From contig NC_007406.1 of NCBI RefSeq assembly GCF_000012725.1, positions 648,001 through 712,000 on the forward strand: 64,000 bases of DNA, in the 5' to 3' direction. Each line of letters starts with the position of its first letter. Position 1 is the first letter of the stretch. The notes below the pieces were generated by a model. It was not told the origin of the DNA and did no database searches. It saw only the letters and a list, made by a program, of their open reading frames with translations. The translations under genes and the position numbers were made by a program. The stretch is from Nitrobacter winogradskyi Nb-255 (lineage in GTDB: Bacteria > Pseudomonadota > Alphaproteobacteria > Rhizobiales > Xanthobacteraceae). This document shows, piece by piece, positions 27,886 to 36,947 of this stretch.

Positions 27886-28528
27886 TGTTCGCTACCATGC
27901 CTTCAGTACTGTTCGGTTTGCGCGACGCCATGTAGCCTCGCACCAGTTCGTCGATCCGGGTGTCGATATCAGCCCGTTCCAGCACGATCCCTCCGTCGGC
28001 CCATTCGATCCTGCAATCGCCGGTCGCGACGTCGGGCTCGGCGAGGATGACGAGTTGTCCGGTAAACCCGGTTTGCTTGGCCAGGCGCTCGATCTGATCG
28101 CGCGCCGCGTCGTAGAGTTGATCGTTGATCCGGACCACGAGGTGCGGCGTCGACACCAGATGCCGGACACTGTCGCGGACCAGCGCGATGATATCAGCCG
28201 ATGGCTCGGCCGAGATCAGTGCGCCGCACAGCTTGCGCGCGACCGCAACCGCGACATCGACCGCTTCGGTCTCCATTCGCGCTTCGATGCCTGCGAATTG
28301 TTCGGCGACAGCCTTGATGTTTGCGGCGATGCCCTCCATCGCCGCCGCCATGCGGCGATCGCTCTGCACCCTGGCTTCGCGCTGCGCGGCATCGAAGCCC
28401 TTTTGATAGGCCGCCGCCTCGGCGGCAGCGATCCTCTGCGAAATCTCAAGAGCCGTCGGCGCCCGCTCCCTCGACTTATGAGGAGCCGAGAAGTCCGTAT
28501 CGAACAGGAATTTCGCCGGAGCGCCCAT
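27875..28528 (-). CDS. fliH: FliH/FlbE-like flagellar export protein
   Basis: 217 residues. N-terminal charged, probably coiled region (about residues 20-100, Ala/Glu/Arg-rich) and a C-terminal domain similar to FliH/YscL (VVRINDQLYDAARDQIERL). FliH regulates the FliI export ATPase; in Caulobacter the gene in this place is called flbE. It overlaps fliG by one base and fliN by 11. Confidence 0.8.
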   Translation of the reverse strand: MGAPAKFLFDTDFSAPHKSRERAPTALEISQRIAAAEAAAYQKGFDAAQREARVQSDRRMAAAMEGIAANIKAVAEQFAGIEARMETEAVDVAVAVARKLCGALISAEPSADIIALVRDSVRHLVSTPHLVVRINDQLYDAARDQIERLAKQTGFTGQLVILAEPDVATGDCRIEWADGGIVLERADIDTRIDELVRGYMASRKPNSTEGMVANNER

Positions 28529-29619
28529 CAGTAGACCAACTCGTCGTCGGCGCGGTTTTTCGAGAGCATGATCTCGCCCTTGGCCGCGAGGTCCTTGGCG
28601 AGATTGACGAGCAGCGCCTGCGCCTCATCGACGTCGCGCAGCCGCACCGGGCCAAGCGCCGCCATGTCGTCCATAAGCATCTTGGCGGCGCGCGTCGACA
28701 TGTTGCCCATGAAGAAGGCGCGGACCTCTTCGTTGGCGCTCTTCAGCGCAATGCCGAGCTTGTCCTTGTCGACGTGCCGCATCAGGGTTTGCGCCGAGCC
28801 GGCATCGAGCTTCACCAGATCGTCGAAGGTGAACATCAGCGCCTTGATGCGTTCGGCGGCTTCGCGGTTTTCGTCTTCCAGCGCGGTGATGAAGCGGGTC
28901 TCGGTCTGGCGGTCGAAGTTGTTGAAGATTTCCGCCATCACCTCGTGAGCATCGCGGCGGCGGGTCTGTGACAGGTTGGACATGAATTCGCTGCGCAGCG
29001 TCTGTTCGACGCGCTCGATCACTTCCTTCTGCACCGCTTCCATCCTGAGCATGCGGCCGACCACATCGAGCGCCATGTCCTCGGGGAGGATGGCCAGCAC
29101 CCGCGCGGCATGTTCGGGCTTCAGCTTCGACAGCACCACCGCGATGGTTTGCGGATATTCGTTCTTGAGATAGTTCGCGAGAACCTCCTCCTGAACGTTC
29201 GACAGCTTCTCCCACATGTTGCGACCGGCAGGGCCCCGGATCTCATCCATGATGCCGCTCACGCGTTCGGCGGGGAGGTATTGATTCAGAAGCCGCTCGG
29301 TCGCATCGAAATTACCCATCAGCGCTCCCGACGCCGACATCCGCGACACGAATTCAAGCAGCAGGTCCTCGACCACATCGGCCTCGACCGTGCCGAGGGT
29401 CGACATGGCCAGCGACAGATCGCGCACCTCGTCATCGTCCAGCATGGCCCACACCTTGCCGCCGTACTGTTCACCCAGCGCCAGCATCATCACGGCCGCC
29501 CGTTGCGGCCCGCTCATCGGCTTGGACCTGGGCCGGGCGCCTTGCCGGCTCGCAAGCGAGGCGACGACGCTGTTGATGTCGTTGGCGTTCTGGTTGGTGG
29601 TGGTTTGCGGGACGGTCAT
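28528..29619 (-). CDS. fliG: Flagellar motor switch protein FliG
   Basis: 363 residues, rotor protein of the C-ring. Three helical FliG domains: N-terminal (about 30-140), middle ([14 protein letters not shown] near 165, in place of the usual EHPQ motif) and C-terminal torque domain (about 250-340) with charged residues such as FDDLVKLD. fliF ends 6 bases upstream and fliH overlaps by one base, so this is a tight operon. Confidence 0.95.
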   Translation of the reverse strand: MTVPQTTTNQNANDINSVVASLASRQGARPRSKPMSGPQRAAVMMLALGEQYGGKVWAMLDDDEVRDLSLAMSTLGTVEADVVEDLLLEFVSRMSASGALMGNFDATERLLNQYLPAERVSGIMDEIRGPAGRNMWEKLSNVQEEVLANYLKNEYPQTIAVVLSKLKPEHAARVLAILPEDMALDVVGRMLRMEAVQKEVIERVEQTLRSEFMSNLSQTRRRDAHEVMAEIFNNFDRQTETRFITALEDENREAAERIKALMFTFDDLVKLDAGSAQTLMRHVDKDKLGIALKSANEEVRAFFMGNMSTRAAKMLMDDMAALGPVRLRDVDEAQALLVNLAKDLAAKGEIMLSKNRADDELVY

Positions 29620-29625
29620 GTCGGG

Positions 29626-31251
29626 TTACGCGGGTTCGGCGAGCCATTGGCGGATGATGGAAGCGGTTTCGGCCGGGTTGCGCTCCGCCAGTTCACCGAC
29701 CCGGTGCACCGACTGCGCATGGACCTGCCCCTGCACCTGGGCAACGTCGATCAGTTGCGCGGTGGCGTTGCTGCCGGGGATGAGATTTTGCCCGGTTTCC
29801 GTGGGTTGAGCGCTGGCGTCGGCCGGAACCGGGAGCGCGGCGGCCGGTTGCGCGCTGGGCGTGGCCGGCTCGGCGGCCAGGATGCGCTGGACCAGCGGGC
29901 GGATCACCATGAACGTCACCACGAGGCCAAGCAGCGCCATGACCCCGAGCTCGAAGACATACATCACGTCGTCCTTCGTCAGCGTCATCATTCCCAGCCA
30001 TCCGGTCGGCTCGGCGAGCGGCACGACAACGGGCGGCTCGGCGAATTTGAGGTTGACGACCTCGACCTGGTCGCCGCGCTTCTGATCGAAACCGATCGCC
30101 GAGCGCACCAGCGTTGCGATGCGGTCGAGCTGTTCCTGGCTGCGTTCCTCGTAGACCATCTGGCCTTTGTCGTTCCTGGCATAGGCGCCGTCGACGAGAA
30201 CGGCGACCGAAATGCGGTTGACGCGGCCTGCTTCGGTCACCTCGGTCTTGGTGGTCCGGGAAATCTCGTAGTTGTTGGTTTCCTCGCTCTTCTTGCTCTG
30301 GTCGCGCGCGGTGTTCGGATTGTCCGACGGCTGATTACCGGGCAGTTCGTTGTTGACCGTGACCTGGCCGTTATTGTCGGCCGTCAGGGAGGATTCCTCG
30401 CGGGTCTGGCTGGATCGCAGCACCCGTCCTTCCGGATCGAACTTGTCCGAGGTCTGGGTGATCTTGTTGTAATCGAAGTCGGCGGAGAGCTGGACGCGGG
30501 CGCGGCCGTTTCCGACCACCGACGATACGATCGCCTCGACCTGACTGCGCATGCGCTTTTCGAATGCGGCGCGTCGCTCGTCTCCGGACACGCCGTCGGC
30601 ATCGGTCGCCGAGCCGTCGGCAAGCAACTGGCCGGTTTCGTCCACGATGGAGACCCGCTGCGGCTTCAGTCCGTTGACGGCGGAGGCGACGAGATGGCGG
30701 ATGGCGCGAATCTGCTGCGGTTCGAGGCCGCCCCGGACGCGCAGGACGATCGAAGCCGAAGGCTGGGGCGCTTCGCGCGTGAAGAGCGGCCGCTCGGGCA
30801 GCACCAGATGGACGCGGGCGTCCTGAACGCGGTCGATGGCGCGGATGGTGCGCGCGAGTTCGCCTTCCAGCGCGCGCAGCCGATTGATGTTCTGGACGAA
30901 GCTGGTGGTGCCGAGCGCATCCGACTTGTCGAAAATCTCATAGCCGACGCCGCCGCCCTTGGGCAGGCCCGCCTCGGCGAGCTTCATCCGCAGCCGCGTC
31001 ACCTTGTCCTTCGGCACCATGATCACGGCGCCGTCGTTACGAAGCTCGAAGGGAATGGCCTGGCGTTCGAGGTCCTTGATGATGCCGGAGGAGTCCTCGA
31101 CGCTGAGATCGGTGAAGAGAGTCGTCATCTGCGGCGTCGTCACGCGCATGATGACGAACGCGAAGAAACCGATCAGCACGGCGGTGACCGCGACCATCGC
31201 CATCAGCCGGGATGCTCCCAGGCCTTTCAGAAATGCCAGCAGACCTTGCAA
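29626..31251 (-). CDS. fliF: Flagellar MS-ring protein FliF
   Basis: 541 residues. First membrane segment at about 17-38, YscJ/FliF ring-building domain (ATLFTDLSVED onward), FliF C-terminal domain, and a second membrane segment near 430-455. It assembles the MS ring on which FliG sits. First gene of fliF-fliG-fliH-fliN-flbD, the same order as the Caulobacter fliF operon. CtrA-like half-sites lie 71-88 bases upstream. Confidence 0.95.
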   Translation of the reverse strand: MQGLLAFLKGLGASRLMAMVAVTAVLIGFFAFVIMRVTTPQMTTLFTDLSVEDSSGIIKDLERQAIPFELRNDGAVIMVPKDKVTRLRMKLAEAGLPKGGGVGYEIFDKSDALGTTSFVQNINRLRALEGELARTIRAIDRVQDARVHLVLPERPLFTREAPQPSASIVLRVRGGLEPQQIRAIRHLVASAVNGLKPQRVSIVDETGQLLADGSATDADGVSGDERRAAFEKRMRSQVEAIVSSVVGNGRARVQLSADFDYNKITQTSDKFDPEGRVLRSSQTREESSLTADNNGQVTVNNELPGNQPSDNPNTARDQSKKSEETNNYEISRTTKTEVTEAGRVNRISVAVLVDGAYARNDKGQMVYEERSQEQLDRIATLVRSAIGFDQKRGDQVEVVNLKFAEPPVVVPLAEPTGWLGMMTLTKDDVMYVFELGVMALLGLVVTFMVIRPLVQRILAAEPATPSAQPAAALPVPADASAQPTETGQNLIPGSNATAQLIDVAQVQGQVHAQSVHRVGELAERNPAETASIIRQWLAEPA

Positions 31252-31321
31252 CGAACCAGCCCCTTGGACCCGGTCCTGGAAGACCGGCTCGGCAAATATT
31301 GCCTACGGTATGGTTTCGATA

Positions 31322-31339
31322 TGGTTAACGGTGGTTAAG
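31322..31339 (-). promoter_or_regulatory. CtrA-like half-sites upstream of fliF
   Basis: The minus strand reads CTTAACCACCGTTAACCAT. This gives TTAACCAT, a known CtrA half-site, preceded by TTAACCAC six bases earlier. The sites lie about 70-88 bases before the fliF start. Caulobacter fliF is CtrA-activated, so the placement fits; direct control is inference. Confidence 0.5.
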
Positions 31340-31364
31340 ACCCGTGACGAAATTGCAAAACAAA

Positions 31365-31394
31365 AGAACCGGCATTCGAATGAATGCCGGTTCT
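31365..31394 (-). terminator. Intrinsic terminator of sciP
   Basis: AGAACCGGCATTC and GAATGCCGGTTCT form a perfect 13-base stem with loop GAAT. On the minus strand it is followed by TTTGTTTTGC. It lies 28 bases after the sciP stop and ahead of the fliF promoter region. Confidence 0.85.
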
Positions 31395-31421
31395 GAATGC
31401 GAAGCATCCTGAGGAGAAGCC

Positions 31422-31697
31422 CTACTGGCGATACTGCTGAATGCGGGTGGTGCGCAGCCCGGCAAGGCCATGCTGGTCGATCGAGAACTGCCACGACAGG
31501 AATTCATCGACGGTCAGTGTGTAGCGGCTGCAGGCTTCCTCCAGCGAGAGGAGTCCGCCGCGTACCGCGGCGACGACTTCGGCCTTGCGGCGGATGACCC
31601 AGCGTTTGGTCCCGGGCGCCGGCAGGTCCGCGATCGTTAGGGGACTGCCGTCGGGTCCGATAACGTATTTCACCCTCGGGCGGTGAGGTTCTGTCAT
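31422..31697 (-). CDS. sciP: CtrA inhibitor SciP (DUF1153)
   Basis: 91 residues, the whole protein being a DUF1153 domain with a helix-turn-helix: KYVIGPDGSPLT, RWVIRRKAEVVAAV and LSSEE-like LSLEEACSRYTLTVDEF. SciP is the small protein that binds CtrA and blocks transcription from CtrA-activated promoters in Caulobacter. Its position beside flagellar genes, a CtrA-like box 57 bases upstream and its own terminator support this role. Confidence 0.88.
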   Translation of the reverse strand: MTEPHRPRVKYVIGPDGSPLTIADLPAPGTKRWVIRRKAEVVAAVRGGLLSLEEACSRYTLTVDEFLSWQFSIDQHGLAGLRTTRIQQYRQ

Positions 31698-31753
31698 GGC
31701 GTACTCACAAACTCTAAACCATTGAACTCGCCGACGAACCTACGCCCCGCGGC

Positions 31754-31768
31754 TTAAAATTTGCCTAA
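31754..31768. promoter_or_regulatory. CtrA-like box upstream of sciP
   Basis: TTAA-N7-CTAA (TTAAAATTTGCCTAA), one mismatch from the CtrA consensus TTAA-N7-TTAA. It lies 57-71 bases before the sciP start. In Caulobacter CtrA activates sciP, giving negative feedback. Confidence 0.5.
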
Positions 31769-31881
31769 GTTCAGGGCTTCAATACGATTCTCCTTTGAAA
31801 TGCCGTTCCGCACGCGGCGCCTGGCCGCGTGCCGGATCGCCCGGATAGGAGGATGAATGGACCGCCGTCAGCCACCCGCCG

Positions 31882-32574
31882 TCAATTCACGATGCGCCTG
31901 ATCTGGTTGATGGTGTAGGTCTGGCCGCTGATCGACAGCAACGGAGGTGACTGGGTCAGATCGACGGAATTGACCTGGCCTTTAATCTGGGTCGAGACCC
32001 CGACCGGGTTTCCCGACGCATCGACAGCCGTCGCGGTCAACGTGTATTGGCCGTCGGGCCATTGGGTGCCGTCATTGCCGAGGCCGTTCCAGGAGAATGC
32101 CTGATCGTCGCCCGCATCGACGCCGTAAGAACCGGAGAAGACATTCTGGCCCGTGCTGCTCGCGATGTTGATCGTGAGAGTGGAGGCGGTCGGAATACCG
32201 AGATGCCACGTGACCGCATTGTTGGCCATGGTTGCGGTGCCGCCGTCGATCACGGCGTTCTTGCCGACGAAGTCGAGCGCCTGGGTGGCCTGCGTGGTCT
32301 GCTGCAGTGAGACCAGGTTCGAAAGCTGGTCGTTGGTCTTCAGTTGCTGCTCGACGCCTGCGAACTGGACGAGTTGTTGGGTGAACTGATTGGTATCCAG
32401 CGGGTCGAGCGGATTCTGGTTCTGCAATTGCGTCGTCAGCAGCGTAAGAAAAGTCTGGAAGTTGCCGGCCAGCGTACCGGTGCTGGATGTTGCCGATGAA
32501 GCGGCGGAGGAGGCAGGCTGCGCCGTTGCGCCGGACACCACCTGCTGAACCGCAGAACCCACTGACGTCGTCAT
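31882..32574 (-). CDS. flgD: Flagellar hook assembly protein FlgD
   Basis: 230 residues from the ATG at 32574, which follows AAGGAG; an in-frame start at 32631 lies inside fliK. Scaffold for hook polymerisation. N-terminal block FQTFLTLLTTQLQNQNPLDP followed by TNQFTQQLVQFAGVEQQL is diagnostic; the rest is the FlgD Ig-like and tudor-like region. It starts 10 bases after the fliK stop. Confidence 0.93.
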   Translation of the reverse strand: MTTSVGSAVQQVVSGATAQPASSAASSATSSTGTLAGNFQTFLTLLTTQLQNQNPLDPLDTNQFTQQLVQFAGVEQQLKTNDQLSNLVSLQQTTQATQALDFVGKNAVIDGGTATMANNAVTWHLGIPTASTLTINIASSTGQNVFSGSYGVDAGDDQAFSWNGLGNDGTQWPDGQYTLTATAVDASGNPVGVSTQIKGQVNSVDLTQSPPLLSISGQTYTINQIRRIVN

Positions 32575-32584
32575 CTCCGTCTCC

Positions 32585-34171
32585 TTAAACCCTGATGTCG
32601 AGGCCGCGATTCGATCCGAGGATCCGGCCATAATCCCGTCCGGCTGCTGCGACCGGGATATCCTCCTCCGTCACGACCAGATGGCGGTTATGACGGCCGG
32701 CGCCGTCACGCGCGTCGTGCTCCTGGGAGGATTGATCCCGCAGGCTGAACTGAAGGCCGCCGTCGCTCGTCCTCAGGCCGGCGTCCTGTAGCGCCCGCTG
32801 GAGGTGCGGCGCATCCTGCCGCAACATCGCAAGCGTTTCCGGCTTCTCCACCGTCAGATGCGAGGTCACCCGGCCCTGGCGATCGACGTCGAGACGGACA
32901 TCGATGCGGCCGAGGTCGGCGGGGTCCAGCCGGATTTCGAAGCGGCTCCTGCCGCTCAGGGCCGTGACGGCGATCTGGACCGCAAGCCCGTTCAGCGGCA
33001 CGGCCGCGCCGGTGGCCATCGCGACATTGTACTGCGGCGTCGCCGGGGTTGTGGCGTTGGATGTGGTCTGCGGCTGCGCAAGAGCACCGTTGATGTCCAA
33101 ACCCTCGACCTGACCTGATTGCGGCTGCGCAGCCGCGGCGTCCGGAGCGCGGGCGGGATGCGGCGCGCTGGTCGCCGTTTGCGTGGAGAACGTGGCGGTC
33201 TCGGACGCAGCGTTCTTCGCGCTCTCGGCGGCATCATGCCTGTGATCGGCGAGAGCGGCGTCGTGCGGCGGGACGGGATCGCCGCCTGCCGCCGGCTGCG
33301 CCGGCAAGGCCGGCATATCCGGTTCGGGCTGGATCCCCGTGCTGACCGATGCCGTTGTTCCGCCCGGCGGCGCACGGTCGAGCGTCCCGGCTGCCTTCGC
33401 GGTGCCGGGCGCTGCTGTTGCGACCGCCGCCGCCAAGGCGCCTTCGGTCTGCATGACGGTCCGCAGCGCCTGACTGGTATCGGGCATCTCTTGAAGGACC
33501 GCCGCGGCGACGGCTTCGGTATCCGTCGCGAGGGTCGGGTCGATGCCGGCATTCGCGGGCGATGTCTCCGTCGTCCCGGTCTGCTGCGCCAGTGGCGCTT
33601 CCGCGGCGTCGGGTCCCGGATCGGCGGGGATTACCACGACAGGCGTCGCAACCGGCACGACCACCGCAGGCGGGGTTGCCATCGTCTCCGGTGAAGCGCC
33701 GGGGTCGGCCGTGTCCGAAACCTCCTGTGGAGGGTCGAAAGCATTTCCGGTCGGAGCGATTTCGGGATCGTCGTGTTTGGGCTCGTGGGGGGCTGCGGCG
33801 CTCGGTCGTTCCGCGCGCACGGAGGATTGCCGGATATCCCTGCCGGTTTCCACGGGATTTGACTGAGGCGGCGGGGCGGACGATGCTTGGAAGTTTCGGG
33901 GAACAGATGGACGTGCATTGAGCGGATCACGCGAATTCCCCGGCTGCACGACCGCGACATCCGAACCTTGCATGCTGGCATCGACCAGGGTTCCGAAAGC
34001 ATCGCCGAACGGCCGGTCGCCGCGCTGAGAACTCGGTGGCGCGCTTTGTAAAGACACACTGGCGGTGGGTTCCGTCGTCACGCTACGCACAGCCAACCTC
34101 TTGCTGATAGAGTCGTCGAGGCAAGCAGCAAGGACCGGGCCATGTTGCGGGAGAGAAAATAATGATGACAA
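32585..34171 (-). CDS. fliK: Flagellar hook-length control protein FliK
   Basis: 528 residues from a TTG at 34171; the true start could be downstream because the N-terminal 380 residues are a low-complexity Pro/Ala/Thr/Gln-rich linker. The C-terminal FliK domain (about 395-500) contains FEIRLDPADLGRIDVRLDVD followed by GRVTSHLTVEKPETLAMLRQD, the family signature. It measures hook length and switches export specificity. It is probably co-transcribed with flgD. Confidence 0.88.
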   Translation of the reverse strand: MSSLFSLPQHGPVLAACLDDSISKRLAVRSVTTEPTASVSLQSAPPSSQRGDRPFGDAFGTLVDASMQGSDVAVVQPGNSRDPLNARPSVPRNFQASSAPPPQSNPVETGRDIRQSSVRAERPSAAAPHEPKHDDPEIAPTGNAFDPPQEVSDTADPGASPETMATPPAVVVPVATPVVVIPADPGPDAAEAPLAQQTGTTETSPANAGIDPTLATDTEAVAAAVLQEMPDTSQALRTVMQTEGALAAAVATAAPGTAKAAGTLDRAPPGGTTASVSTGIQPEPDMPALPAQPAAGGDPVPPHDAALADHRHDAAESAKNAASETATFSTQTATSAPHPARAPDAAAAQPQSGQVEGLDINGALAQPQTTSNATTPATPQYNVAMATGAAVPLNGLAVQIAVTALSGRSRFEIRLDPADLGRIDVRLDVDRQGRVTSHLTVEKPETLAMLRQDAPHLQRALQDAGLRTSDGGLQFSLRDQSSQEHDARDGAGRHNRHLVVTEEDIPVAAAGRDYGRILGSNRGLDIRV

Positions 34172-34416
34172 CCAATGAGTTATAGAACCGGATGGGGTTG
34201 AATCCTCCGATCCGGACTGCTTTCTTTCTGCCCGGCGGCAAGATTTGCCGTTCGCGGTCGTCGTCTGGCCGTGATTGCCTCGCAGGAATACGGACTATAT
34301 TAAAGGCTGGTCTTTCGGTTGGCTTGGACGGAGCGGAATCCGCTCCTGAACACTGAAAGGTTTCCGATTCGCAAGGCGGATGTGATCTTGCGCGGTCTCA
34401 TGAATTGACGGGATCA

Positions 34417-35619
34417 ATGCTCAACAGTCTGGATTTGGAAGGTCGTCCTCAGGACACCCGGGTCGTGGTCGCCATGTCGGGCGGCGTCGATTCGTCGGTG
34501 ACGGCCGCGCTGTTGAAGTCGGAAGGGTACGACGTCGTCGGGATAACCCTGCAGCTTTACGATCATGGCGCCGCGACCCACCGCAAGGGCGCCTGCTGCG
34601 CCGGCCAGGACATTCATGACGCGCGAAACGTGGCGGCGCGGCTTGGCGTCCCGCACTATGTGCTGGATTACGAAAGCCGCTTCCGCGAAACCGTGATCGA
34701 GAATTTCGCGGACAGCTATGCGTCGGGCGAGACGCCGGTGCCTTGCATCGAATGCAACCGGCAGGTCAAATTCCGCGATCTGCTGGCCACCGCGCGCGAG
34801 CTTGGCGCGGCTGCGCTGGCGACGGGTCATTACGTCTCCTCGCGCCGTTTGGCCGATGGATCGCGCGCGCTGCTCTGCGCGGCGGACACTGACCGCGACC
34901 AGAGCTATTTCCTGTTCGCCACCACGAGGGAGCAGCTCGATTTTCTGCGCTTTCCGCTCGGCGATATGACCAAGCAGCAGACCCGCGAACTGGCGCGCCG
35001 CTTCGGTCTATCGGTCGCCGACAAACATGACAGCCAGGATATCTGCTTCGTGCCGACCGGCCGCTACACCGATATCATCAGCCGGTTGAAGCCGAACGCG
35101 ATGGTATCAGGCGATATCGTCGATCTCGACGGGCATGTCATCGGCCACCACGAGGGTATCGTGCATTTCACGGTGGGACAGCGCCGCGGGCTCGGCATCG
35201 CTTCCGGCGCGCCGCTTTACGTTCTCAGTCTCGATGCCGCGAACCGGCGCGTGGTGGTGGGGCCGCGCGAGGCGCTCAAGATGCATCGTATCGTCCTGCG
35301 CGACGTCAACTGGATCGGCGATGGCGCGCTCGATCGCGCGATCGGCGCCGGGCTTGAGCTGTTCGTGCGGGTGCGCTCGACTCGCAGACCCCAGCCGGCA
35401 TGGCTGCGCGTCGTCGACGGCCGCTACGAGGTCGAACTCGTCGCCGGCGAGGAGGGCGTATCGCCCGGTCAGGCCTGTGTCTTCTATGATGGGGCGGAAG
35501 GGCAGTCTCGCGTGCTCGGCGGCGGATTCATCGCGCGCGCCATGGCGCAGCGCGCCAACGAAGCCGCGGCTCAGAGCGGCACGCTGGCACAATCTTTCGC
35601 CGCCGAGTTGCGCGGGTAG
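34417..35619 (+). CDS. mnmA: tRNA 2-thiouridine(34) synthase MnmA
   Basis: 400 residues from ATG 34417 (TTG 34405 is an alternative). Adenylates and thiolates U34 of tRNAs for Lys, Glu and Gln. PP-loop motif [10 protein letters not shown] near residue 20; catalytic cysteines in [11 protein letters not shown] (near 110) and HDSQDICFV (near 207). The C-terminal beta-barrel is complete. The methyltransferase gene follows after 22 bases. Confidence 0.95.
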   Translation: MLNSLDLEGRPQDTRVVVAMSGGVDSSVTAALLKSEGYDVVGITLQLYDHGAATHRKGACCAGQDIHDARNVAARLGVPHYVLDYESRFRETVIENFADSYASGETPVPCIECNRQVKFRDLLATARELGAAALATGHYVSSRRLADGSRALLCAADTDRDQSYFLFATTREQLDFLRFPLGDMTKQQTRELARRFGLSVADKHDSQDICFVPTGRYTDIISRLKPNAMVSGDIVDLDGHVIGHHEGIVHFTVGQRRGLGIASGAPLYVLSLDAANRRVVVGPREALKMHRIVLRDVNWIGDGALDRAIGAGLELFVRVRSTRRPQPAWLRVVDGRYEVELVAGEEGVSPGQACVFYDGAEGQSRVLGGGFIARAMAQRANEAAAQSGTLAQSFAAELRG

Positions 35620-35641
35620 GTATCCGGGACGCACGGGAAGC

Positions 35642-36280
35642 ATGGCTAACGACATCGACCGCGCGGGCGTCGCCAGGGCCTATGGCCTGTGGGCTCCGGT
35701 ATATGATCTGGTGTTCGGCAAGGTCTTCGATCCCGGCCGTCAGTCCACGATCGAAATCGCCAATGCGATCGGCGGGCGCATCCTCGATGTCGGCGTCGGC
35801 ACAGGACTGTCGTTGTCGGATTATGCCTCCACGACGAAATTGTATGGCGTGGATCTTTCCGAGCCGATGCTGCGCAAGGCACAGCAACGGGTGCGTTCGC
35901 TGAACCTCACCAACGTCGAAACGCTGGCGGTGATGGATGCCAAGAATCTCGCGTTTCCCGATTCCTTTTTTGACGCGGTGGTGGCGCAGTTCGTCATCAC
36001 CGCGGTGCCGGATCCCGAAGCGACGCTTGACGATTTCGTCCGCGTGCTGAAGCCGGGCGGAGAACTGATCCTGGTCAATCATATCGGCGCCGAAGGCGGG
36101 CCGCGCCGCGTGTTCGAACTGGCCTTCGCGCCGTTGGCCCGGCGGCTTGGCTGGCGTCCGGAGTTCCCGTGGGCCCGCCTGGTGAACTGGGCCGCGAAAC
36201 ATGGCGGCGTTACGCTGTCGGAACGTCGCCTGATGCGACCGCTCGGACATTTTTCGCTGATCCGCTACCGCAAATTCTGA
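35642..36280 (+). CDS. Class I SAM methyltransferase, PmtA-like
   Basis: 212 residues with SAM motif ILDVGVGTGLSL near residue 44, VMDAKNLAFPD and a C-terminal GHFSLIRYRKF. Size and motifs resemble the Rhodobacter/Bradyrhizobium phosphatidylethanolamine N-methyltransferase that makes phosphatidylcholine, and I consider this the likeliest role. A UbiE-type or other small-molecule methyltransferase cannot be excluded. The ATG is 22 bases after mnmA; the upstream frame is shadow. Confidence 0.8.
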   Translation: MANDIDRAGVARAYGLWAPVYDLVFGKVFDPGRQSTIEIANAIGGRILDVGVGTGLSLSDYASTTKLYGVDLSEPMLRKAQQRVRSLNLTNVETLAVMDAKNLAFPDSFFDAVVAQFVITAVPDPEATLDDFVRVLKPGGELILVNHIGAEGGPRRVFELAFAPLARRLGWRPEFPWARLVNWAAKHGGVTLSERRLMRPLGHFSLIRYRKF

Positions 36281-36320
36281 CGGCGTCGGAACCTCCGCTG
36301 CCGCGATTCGTTGCCGCTCC

Positions 36321-36670
36321 ATGCGGATGAGAAATCTTTCCCTGTTGATGGCTTTCGTGGCGTTCGCCGATGTTGCGTTCGCGCAGGCCCCGCCGTCGGT
36401 GGCCACTCCGCCCGGTACGACGGCGACGCCGCCACCTTCGCCGAATTCTCCGAAATGCGCTCCTCACGATGCACCCGCGCGGAACGGAACGGAACGGCGG
36501 GCGAGCGCAAGCAGCCGCTGGGCGACAAGCTGGCGAAGTCCGATGGCGTTCTGTGCCCACCTCCGGGGATCGATCCGGAGATTCGCGCGCCGACCCCGGA
36601 AGGCGGCAATACGCCGGTGATTCCGCCGCCCGGCACTCCCGGCGGCGATCCTGCCGCGCGGCCGAAATAA
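36321..36670 (+). pseudogene. Small secreted Pro-rich protein gene frameshifted at a GGAAC repeat
   Basis: The first part (from ATG 36321) encodes a signal peptide (LLMAFVAFADVAFAQ) and a Pro/Thr-rich stretch. The second part, in another frame, encodes GERKQPLGDKLAKSDGVLCPP and the tail PGGDPAARPK ending at 36670, which resembles a small secreted protein family I know from Bradyrhizobium. The two frames meet at three tandem copies of GGAAC (36481-36495). Removing one copy restores a single 114-residue protein. It is either a recent slip, a phase-variable gene or a sequencing error. Confidence 0.75.
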
Positions 36671-36711
36671 GCCTGATCCATTCGATAAACCGGCATATCC
36701 CGCGGCTTTGC

Positions 36712-36741
36712 TTGACACGCCCGTAAGCGGCTTTTTATATG
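36712..36741 (+). promoter_or_regulatory. Promoter of tRNA-Met
   Basis: TTGACA (36712-36717) and TATATG (36736-36741) are separated by 18 bases, 37 bases before the tRNA. The -35 is a perfect consensus. Confidence 0.65.
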
Positions 36742-36777
36742 CCGCGCGTTCACGGCGTCGTCGATTGTGAACATTGT

Positions 36778-36854
36778 GGCGAGGTAGCTCAGCTGGTTAG
36801 AGCACGGGAATCATAATCCTGGGGTCGGGGGTTCGAGTCCCTCCCTCGCTACCA
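36778..36854 (+). tRNA. tRNA-Met (anticodon CAT)
   Basis: A full cloverleaf with encoded CCA: acceptor GGCGAGG/CCTCGCT, D-arm GCTC...GAGC, anticodon stem CGGGA/TCCTG with loop ATCATAA (anticodon CAT), and T-arm GGGGTTCGAGTCCC. The first acceptor pair is G-U. The body looks like an elongator Met tRNA rather than initiator, which would have three G-C pairs in the anticodon stem; tRNA-Ile(CAT) cannot be fully excluded. Confidence 0.95.
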
Positions 36855-36947
36855 TTCCTTCTCACATGTAGTGTTGCAGGCCCGGCGAAGTCGGCTGTGA
36901 CGACGCAGCTTGCCTGAGCGTTCGAGATATGCGAGCGGCTGAGAGGA

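Noticed and set aside
29110-31338. 742-codon plus-strand open frame opposite fliG and fliF
   Set aside because: Antisense shadow; both flagellar genes on the other strand have full-length family matches.
34172-34416. Sigma-54 promoter before fliK
   Set aside because: A GGC...TTGC pair is present on the minus strand, but GG and GC are 8 bases apart rather than the required 10.
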